Below are positions 51,401 through 60,400 of a DNA stretch of 64,000 nt, in pieces. The first letter of the stretch is position 1. Each line of letters opens with the position of its first letter. The notes under the pieces were generated by a model that saw nothing but the letters and a program-made list of their open reading frames with translations, did no database searches and had not been told where the DNA came from. The DNA lies in the NCBI GenBank assembly GCA_028571685.1, contig CM053146.1, forward strand, positions 109,591,431 through 109,655,430, read 5' to 3'. Both the position numbers and the translations under genes were made by a program. Source of the stretch: Heterohyrax brucei (lineage: Eukaryota; Chordata; Mammalia; Hyracoidea; Procaviidae).

Positions 51401-54400
51401 TACTTCAAGATTCTAAGGTCCTCCCTTGGGTGGTGATTGTGACTTTGTCTTCAGAGAAAGAGATTTCCTGGGACCCTGTTTGAAGCAATGGTGGCTTAGT
51501 GGTAGAGTTCTTGCCTTCCACATGAGAGACCTGGCCTCAGTTGCCATTCTGTCAGTGGGGGCTTGAATGTTGCTGTAATGCCAAACAGCTCTCAACAAAG
51601 CTTCCTGATTAGGCTGGATGTGGAAGAAAGGCCTGGCAATCTAGATCTGAAAATCAGCCTGTGAAAGCTGTCTGAGTCACAGGGGTCCAGCCTGCAGCCA
51701 ATCATGAGGGCAGTCCAGATTCAAAGGAAAGACATCATCCTTGGTTTGGGGAGTGCCTTGGATCTTATTGTCACTGATTGAACTGTGTCCCCCCCCCAAC
51801 AAAAATGTGTATATCAGTTTGTGCGTGCCTTGTTTCCTGGTATTGTGTGATTTTCCTCTATGTTGTAATTCCTGCCTCTTTGATGTTAATAAGGAAGGAT
51901 GGGTGGCAGTTGTGTTGGTGAGGCAGGACTAAATCTATGAGATAGTATTGTGCCTTGAGGCAATCTCTTGGAAGGTAAAAGGGAAGCAAGCAGACAATTG
52001 GGGAACTCCTCCCACCAGGAACAGAGCACATGCTTCAGACCCGTGCTCCCTGTACCTGAGAGAACCTCCCAGTCTAGAAGAAGACTGATGACAATGACTT
52101 TCTCCAGAGCTAACAGAGAAACCCTTTCCCTGGAGCTGACACCCTAAATTTGGTCTTTTAGTCACTTTACTGTGAAGCAATAAATCTTTCTTTGTTAATA
52201 CCATCCTCTTGTGCTATTATCTGTTGTAGCAGGGCTAGATGACTACGACACTTATATGTCCTCTATTGGCACAAGCAGACTTGCAAGAAGGTACATCCTT
52301 AGTAACCATAAAACATGTTTAGCTTAGAGTCTGAGTGTTTTTGATTACCAGGAAACTTAGATTCTGTGTTAGCAGTTTGGTTCCTTCTGATCCCTGTAAG
52401 GAGCTATGGTTAGGTAAGTCTGCTTCCAAGTTCCCTTCCAACTTGAAAGCTCAGTAATTCCATGCCAGGGTGAATGAGGATAGTCTTAACCAACTTTGCA
52501 ACAAAAAAATAACTCTTACTGAAGGTCTATCTGTCCCACCTTTGGGTTTTTATTTTAACTTTTATACGGCGCACCTACAACCAGGGGTGCATGTGTACTC
52601 ACGGCTGTTCTTCCTCGTCCACCACCATCTCCCCTTACCTTTGCATTTTAAACTGACCTCATCCCCCTAAAAGCAGCCTGTGGTGTTGCTGAACGCAGGG
52701 TGATGGGATCTTAGGAGGCACTAGTATGCTCAGAGGTTTTTCTGCAGAAACAAGAGTGCCGGGAACATACTCAAAGCCAGCCAGGGGCAACTTGGTCTTT
52801 TGGGACCAACCATGAGGCAGCATTGTCCTCTCGCATTGCCCTGGGTCTATTCAGTGTTCTTGGGGCAATGGCCAAAGGGACTCCTGTTTTTGGCAGAGGG
52901 TGAAGGGTGATAAAGAACTGATTGTTTCCAACAAAAGTGTTTTAATTGAAGTGGTTTTGATAGTATCAGCCAAAAATGCTGGAAACTGTTTTTATCTCCT
53001 CTGTTTAGGGTACTGCCCTGGTTCACATTTACCTGGACGGGTCTGTGCTGGTGGCTCACGGTGGAATTGAAATGGGGCAGGGGGTCCACACTAAAATGGT
53101 TCAGGTAAGAATACAAATAGTGGGATTAAGCTGGGTGTGTATGTGTAGGCATGTGTGTGAGAGAATCTATGAAGCTGGGTTTTATGAAGTACAAAGGGAG
53201 AAGATAGAAGACATGAACTTGGGTAGCTTCAACTGCCAAGCTGTTAGTAGAAGATGGTAAACAAACCAGTTTTGTAACTGAACCTCGGAAAAGAATGTGG
53301 CCTAAGAATCTCACGTTTAATTGCTAAAGAAAATGGTGTATTTATTTACTGCCTTCCTTTGGGTATATCAACAAGTGACTTTTCATTTTGATGTGTATAT
53401 TTTAAAGACTCAGAACAATTGGTAATATAAATTACATTTGATATTTCTAACCTGTTTCTCTTGGTTTACCTGTTTTAGATTAATTTTTAGCTATTTTTTA
53501 TATTTTTCTAGTCATAAAAGTAATGTTAAAGATTATAAGATTTTGGAAGAGGCATAAAAAGAAGGCAAAAAAAGACCATACACAAATTCAGCCAGTTTAC
53601 AATAATTGTGGTTTGGGATTAATAATCACTGTCTTCCCATTTCGTTTTTTCTTCTGTAGAAAATCACTAACATGCTGTTCATATCGTGTGACACCCTATT
53701 CCTTATTACCCCTTATCTCTATAGTAAATAAGGACCTTTTCCTCATCAGAGCTTCAGACAGGTTCCTTCCAGTTTGAACTCCTGCTGAGAATTTGTATTT
53801 CCATCCCACCCATACTGAATCAGGATCTACAGTTTCACAAAGATCCCCAGGTGATTCTTATGTATAATAAACTTTGAAAACTAGTGCTCTGCTAGTGGTT
53901 CTCAGAATTGGACCTTAACTAGTAGTTCAAAATTGCCTGGGAACTTGTTAGAAATGCAGTTTCTCAGTAGCAGTTTCAGGTGGAACTGATCACTTTGAAG
54001 TCCTGCTGGTATCATCAGGAGATCTTTGCAATCATGATTTTTATTGGATGTGTGTGTGAATACTCTATTGAACCTTCCCCTGATTATTGAACACTCTTTA
54101 CATACGCTATGATTATACTGGTGATTATTTTCTTAAAATAGAGTCCTAGAATTGTTGGGTCATAGGTTGTGAGACACAGTGTGTGACACATAATACCAAA
54201 GTGTTTTCTAGAAAATATCCATCACACCAACACTGAATGTTATTTAATGCTGAGTTCTCCAGAGAAGCAAAACCAGTGAAGTACATATGTAAATAGAAAG
54301 AGAGAGATTTATTTCAAGGAAATGGCTTATGCAGTTGTGGAGGCTGACAAGTCTGAAGTTTTGTGGGTCAGGCCACAGGCTTTTCCTGACTGATAGTTGC

Positions 54401-57400
54401 AGGAGTTGGGAACCCAAGATCTGAGCATCAAGCAGAACTGCTGTCGTATGTGGTTGCAGGAACTGGTGAATCCAACATCTGTTGGTCAGGCAGCAGGCTG
54501 AAGGCTTCTCATGTTCTGAGAACTAGAGTCAGAGGATGATGAGATGAGTGCAGGATTGAGAGAGAGTGAGCTTTGCCAGAATATTAGTTTATGTCATGAA
54601 TGCAGGGCACACCCCCAAGGAAACTCCTCTTCAGTTGATTGGCTGCTCACATCATATCACATATTGAAAGATGACACAGTCTCTGCCAAGCCACTGAGAA
54701 TTTTAGCCTAGCCAAATTGAGATGTAATGTCAACCGTCACAAATGTTATGGATATTTTTATCTTATGTAATTTGATAGATGAGTGATAGTATCTCATTAT
54801 TGCTATAATTTGCACTTATCTGATAATAAAGATGTTGGATGTATGTTTTCTTTCATGTTTGTAGTCACTTGAAAACTGCCTGATCATAGTTTAGCTCATT
54901 TTCATGGTGAATTTTCCTTGTTTTCCTTATTGAGCCACCGGAGACCTTTATGTTCTAAGTCTGTGCACGCCATGCATAGGATCTTCTGGAAGCCAGGTGT
55001 TGTGGAAAAAGTCTTTATGCCAGTGTCCTTGAAGAATTTGTGAGCAAAATGTTTTCAGCCACAGTGCTAGGAAAAAGGAGGAGAATTTTAGATCAGCTCA
55101 AGTTAGCAGGTTGATACTGCCCTTCACCACTAAAACTAAAGGAAGACTGAAGCCGCTGGTCACATCCTATGTCAGCTCACAGCCCAGGTGCCAACACTGT
55201 CCCTCCATGATACACATCTTGGTGCTGCTGCTTTTCCAATCCCTGTGTCCTTTCTCCCAAGGAGTGCTTTTTTTCCCTAGTCATGAGAAATAAACATCTC
55301 CCACGGTGGATAAGACTGACTTTGCTAGAATCTCCCAGAGTCGGGTAGTACCAGAGGCTTCAAAGGTATTATTTCATGATTGTAGAGACAAAGGGTTTCT
55401 TCCTGTTTGGGTTCTTGCCTCCTCTTCCTGAAGCTATTGCACAGAAGAATATCAATGAGAAGAAAGGGTGTTCAAGGTTTGGAGTCTAGTCTGGCTATAG
55501 AGTTTTTAAGAAAAAGGAACTTCATGTGGTTGGCTGCTGACAGAAATCCATGCTTTGGCTCCCTGGTCCCCACTGCACATAGGAGGGCTTCTCACGTGCT
55601 CTGTCCTGTGATAACCAAAGTTCTGCATTTGAAAAGAAACTCTTGTACTATCCAGGTGGTCAGTCGTGAGTTGAAGATGCCAGTGTCAAATATTAACCTG
55701 CGTGGAACAAGCACAGAGACTGTCCCAAATGCATTTGCTTCTGTGGCTTCACAGACGGCGGATTTCAATGGGTTTGCATTAAAGGTAAAAATCATCTTGA
55801 TAGCATCCTAATTCCCAGTCCCATGAGGTTAATGGAGCTCGGAAGACGTTGAAAGCTAACCTCTTACCTCCTTTCTGTAAGCTTTCTGTGAACGCTGCTC
55901 CTCCCTGTCTGTCTGGCTCGATCAGCGGTGCCACGTGCAGCTGCTCGGGCATGCTGGAAAGGACACCTCTTTTCTCGTCCCCTCACTTCTGACATCTGAC
56001 TGGTCAAAAGGTTGTATCAGTTCTGCCTCCATGTTCCATTAATACCCCTGCTTCGGTTCAGACTCCCGCCACTGCCCAGCTCTGATGGTTTTCTGTCTCT
56101 CCGCCACCAGCGTCATTGCCTTCCACAGTCTGTCACCACTGCTAGAGTGAACTTGTCCACAAAACAAAGCGAACCGCTCTGTGTTAAAAACAGTGATCTC
56201 TAGCTGACCAGTGGTTTTTCTTTTAAGTTCCTGCTTCTTAGCCCACCATCTGAATACCTTACAAGGCTGGCCCCCATCCTGGGTGCTCTGTTTTGCAGCC
56301 TAGCTTACATTTTAGGTAATACACACCCTTTGTGAAAACATTTGCATCCTTTTCTTATGGGTTCATTTTTTCCTTCTCTGTGTTCTCCTGGGCCTCTTCA
56401 ATAAGCCTCTCTAAAGGCTCATTTCATGTTGTTTTGAAATTGTTGTTTGCATGTCTTTCTCTCTGCTATACCAGGGTTTCTGAATCATGGTACTGTTGAC
56501 ATATTGGACCAGGTAATTCTTTATTGTAAAGGGCTATCCTGTGCATGGTAGGATATTTTGCAGCATCCCTGGACTCTACCCAGTGGATGCCAGTAACATC
56601 TGCTCCCCAGTAGTGACAATCAGAAATGTCTCCAGACTTATGGGATGTCCCAGCTTGAGAACCACTGTACTAGACTATGGATGACCTCAGGGCAGAGACT
56701 AGTATGTAAAGTGAGCTAGAACTGAAGAGTCCAGCATAGACTGCCTGCGACCAAATCCTAGCCCTGTCATTTACCAGCTGTCTGAACTTGGACACAGGCC
56801 TTGATTTACTTAATACATGTGATGCTGATCTGTATGTATTCTTTGCTATTTCATTGTTATAATTCTGATTTAAAAAATAATCCCTAGGATGCTTGTCAAA
56901 CTCTTCTAAAACGCCTTGAACCCATCATCAGCAAGAATCCTGAAGGCACTTGGAAGGACTGGGTGAGAATCACTATTTCTCTTTGTTTTATGTTAGAAAA
57001 TAACGGAAGTGGAAGAAAAGGAGAGAGATGTGTGAATTAAGTATCTGCAAAATAAAAGAAACCAAACCCAGTGTTGTTGAGTTGGTTCCAACTCATAGTG
57101 AGCCTATAGGACAGAGTAGAACTGCACCTCAGAGTTTCCAAGGAGCGTCCGATGGATTTGAACTGCTGACCTTTTGGTTAGCAGCTGTAGCATTTAACCA
57201 CTATGCCACCAGGGTTTCCATCTGCAGAAAAGGCATTTTAAAAGGCACCGCAGGTGCTTGGTGGGCAGTAAGAGGCCCCAGGGCTGCTAGTCAGCAATTT
57301 GAACCCACCAGCCTGTCTGTGGGAGAAAGACGTGGCATCTGCTTCTGTAAAGATTTACACCCTGGGGAACCCTGTGAGGCAATTGCTCTGTCCTGCAGTG

Positions 57401-60400
57401 TCACTATGGGTTGGAATCAGCTCTACAACGGTGGGTGTTGGTGGCTTGGCTCTCAGCGTATGGAAATCCCATTATAATGTGGGAGGAATAGTGGAGGAGC
57501 TCTTGCCTCAGGGAAAATAATCCACAGATTCTCTGGCTATTGGAGGAAAATTTAATTCTTCTGTCCAGAACTCTCATTTTAGGAATGAATTATAATTTTT
57601 TTTCTATAGCACGTAGCCGTTTTCTAGACATTAGCCATAAATCTGTGGGTTCCTTGTCTGTGCGTTTGCTGTTCCTGGAGCAGAAAAACAACACATGAAT
57701 CATTTTATGAAAGCGTGCAAGCACTCATTTAGAAACAGGAAGCCAAGCCGTCAGGTACATGTCCAACACGTACTAGGCCATAAATGACATGGAAGTTATT
57801 CCACCACTTCCTTTGACCTATTTACAGTCTAGTTAGAAGGCACGTATTCTGAAATCAACTAGCAAGCTTTTCACAGTAATAGACTGTACCAGATGGTGTA
57901 GACTACATTTCTGAGGGCATGTGTTATGCTTAGAGTTCCAGAGTTTGTGTCTTTGCAACAGTAAAAGCACTGGTCTAGGGATAATAATACCTGATGAGTC
58001 CTGCTTAGAAATGGTCCCAGATATTCCACAGAGTTAGGACAATTCATATTTATGGAAACTCTTGATCCTCTTAGGGCATGTTTACCTCTCCCATATGCAC
58101 TCTGCTCTCTGTGCCACCTGAGCCCAGAAAGGCAGAGAGCCTGGCTGGAGAAAGCTGGAGAGATACTCAGTGTGAGGGAGTTGGTTCTCTGCCATCATAG
58201 AAGGGTGCCACCAGCTTCTGCTCTAATGCTGGCAGTTATCACCTTCTTCCCTCTCAGGCCTCAGTACTTGGACACATCACACCATTTTGCTGTCTAGTAG
58301 CCAACTGTGTTCACTGTAGTTGGGAAAACTGTTGGTGTAAATGGTACAACTTAACAAAATCATTCCCCTCTCCTAAGAATATTACAGATATATGATATTT
58401 AAATTAAATGCCTAGCCAACCTTTCTTTCCTGAAATGTCTCAAGTGAACGGGTTGTGTCTTCACAGATAACCAAGTGAAGTTCTTTGTAGGTGGTCCAGT
58501 CTATAAGTGTAATATACTACTACAGTCATTTATTACAATTATACACACTGAAGTCCATTGACATGGACTGTCAGTGCCTGCAGAGATGGAGAATGCTGAA
58601 CTGAATAAATTCATTTTGGTCCTTCTCACTTTTTACTGCTGACAGCATGACTTACCACATAGTAAAGTTAAATGTTTAAATTTTTTCCTTTAAGCACCCT
58701 TGTTTCAGCGTGTTTCACTCTTCCTTCCCAGGCACAGGCGGCTTACAATGAAAGCATCAGTCTTTCGGCTGTTGGCCACTTCAGGTAAGTAGTGCCTTCA
58801 GTCACATACTATACATCTGTATCTTGGTGTAAATCTGTTGGTATCTTGAGGAAGTAGTTCAGTTCTGTTTGTAATTTTGGCACAAATTGATTTTGTACCT
58901 TCTACTAGCATTGTTGTAAAGAATATTTCACTGTTAATCCAAAAATTCACTAGAACTCTTGTTGGTTACAGTAGGCTGCCAACCAAATTTATCTGATCTG
59001 GTAACTCAGATCATACTGGATGATACAGAGGGTTCTCTGGGGATTAGTCAGTGCTTGGAACCCACAGCAGTGATTGATCTTTTGGTGAAAATCAGTCCCA
59101 TAAGTTAAGGTGTAAAGTTGAAAAATGAAACCTATTACTATTAAGTCAGCTGCAACTCATAGCTACCCAGTAGCATAGAGTAGAGCTGCCCCATAGAGTT
59201 TCAAGGGAGTGGCTGGTGGAGTTGAACTGCCACCCTTTTGATTAGCAGTCACGCACTTCACCAACGCACCACCAGGGCTCAAAGTTAGGGGAAAGCACAT
59301 TAAACCCATCATAAAACAGACACCATTTTATCTACTCTAGAGTGGGAAGACTTAAAGCATTTGACAGTAATGTGTTGTCAAAAGTGAAACAACTGGAACT
59401 CACATACTTTGGAAAACAATTTATCACTTTATCTTAGTGGGGAAATGGAAGGCATTAGAGAGCAGGGCGGTATAGAGAGCTCTACCTGGTTTTGCCACTT
59501 TCCAGATGTTGTGGGAGTCCTGGCTGCTTGCTAGGTATCAGGAATAAGCACTGGTGTAACTGGCACAGGGCTTTTCAATGGCCGCCTCCATGCTGGGAAG
59601 CAGAGGACAGAGAGGCAGAGAATTCTGGCACGTTGCTGCCCTCTACATCTCTTCTACCCTTGACATTTATTTGGTGTCTTTGGAGAGAACAGACAGAAGT
59701 GGCTTGGAGGCCTGAAGATGAGAAACTAGAGTAGGGTCAAGAAACAAGCACCACAAGGCTTGATCCCTGACACAGACGGCTGAATCCTTCAGCCGGAAAG
59801 GCAGACAATGCAGACAAGTTTAGTGTGTGGTGTAAAATGCAGCTTGAATTCCCCAAGTCTGGTGACACACCCGAGGACTCCAAGGACAGTAGGATTACTT
59901 GATCCAATACTAGTCAGCAAGATCAGGATGGATAATTGTACAGTCAGCAGCCAACTCCAGGGTCACGAAGGCAGTGGTGATCAGATGTTTTTATCAAACA
60001 AGTCAAGTTTAATAAGAAAGACGTATTCAACTGTTGTACTGTTGAATACTGTGTGTATTCATGAGCAGGTGTTACATGCTGGGCCTGTCCTTGTGTAGGC
60101 ATCTGCCCCTGCTCTGCTCCAGCTCCTCCTGCTGCTCCAGCTCCTGCTGCTGCTGCTGCTCCTGCTGCTGCTGCTGCTCCTGCTGCTGCTGCTGCTCCTG
60201 CTCCTGCTGCTGCTCCTGCTCCTGCTGCTGCTCCTGCTCCTGCTCCTGCTCCTGCTTCCCCTGCTCCTGCTCCTGCTCCTGCTGCTGCTGCTGCTGCTGC
60301 TCCCCCTCCTCCCCTCCCCCTTCTCCCCCTCCCCCTTCTCCCCCTTCCCTCTCCCTCCCCTTCCCTCCCCTCCCCCTCCTCCTCCACTCAGCTTGAGCAC

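Larger units (their letters stand above)
38329..53008 (+). other. Intron 12 of window (14.7 kb, longest)
   Basis: Holds two partial L1s, an LTR nested in one of them, a SINE foldback between them, an LTR-like block, a minisatellite, three SINEs and a MaLR LTR. Nothing is recognised in 38329-38930, 47646-48235, 48641-49201, 49386-49962, 50279-51474 or 52254-53008. Confidence 0.85.
53105..55655 (+). other. Intron 13 of window
   Basis: 2.6 kb with MER5-like and LTR repeats. 53105-53784 and 54743-55655 show nothing recognised. Confidence 0.8.
56963..58731 (+). other. Intron 15 of window
   Basis: 1.8 kb. Two SINEs lie in opposite orientation at 57058-57455; 57456-58731 shows nothing recognised. 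Confidence 0.8.

Noticed and set aside
57028-57477. 149-codon open frame on the + strand
   Set aside because: Reads through two SINEs in opposite orientation; contains SINE-derived words only.
59944-60400. Long open frames (111-147 residues) in three registers over the triplet array
   Set aside because: They encode only Cys/Ser, Arg/Ser or Ala/Gly low-complexity strings produced by the CTG/CTC microsatellite; no start context, homology or exon structure.
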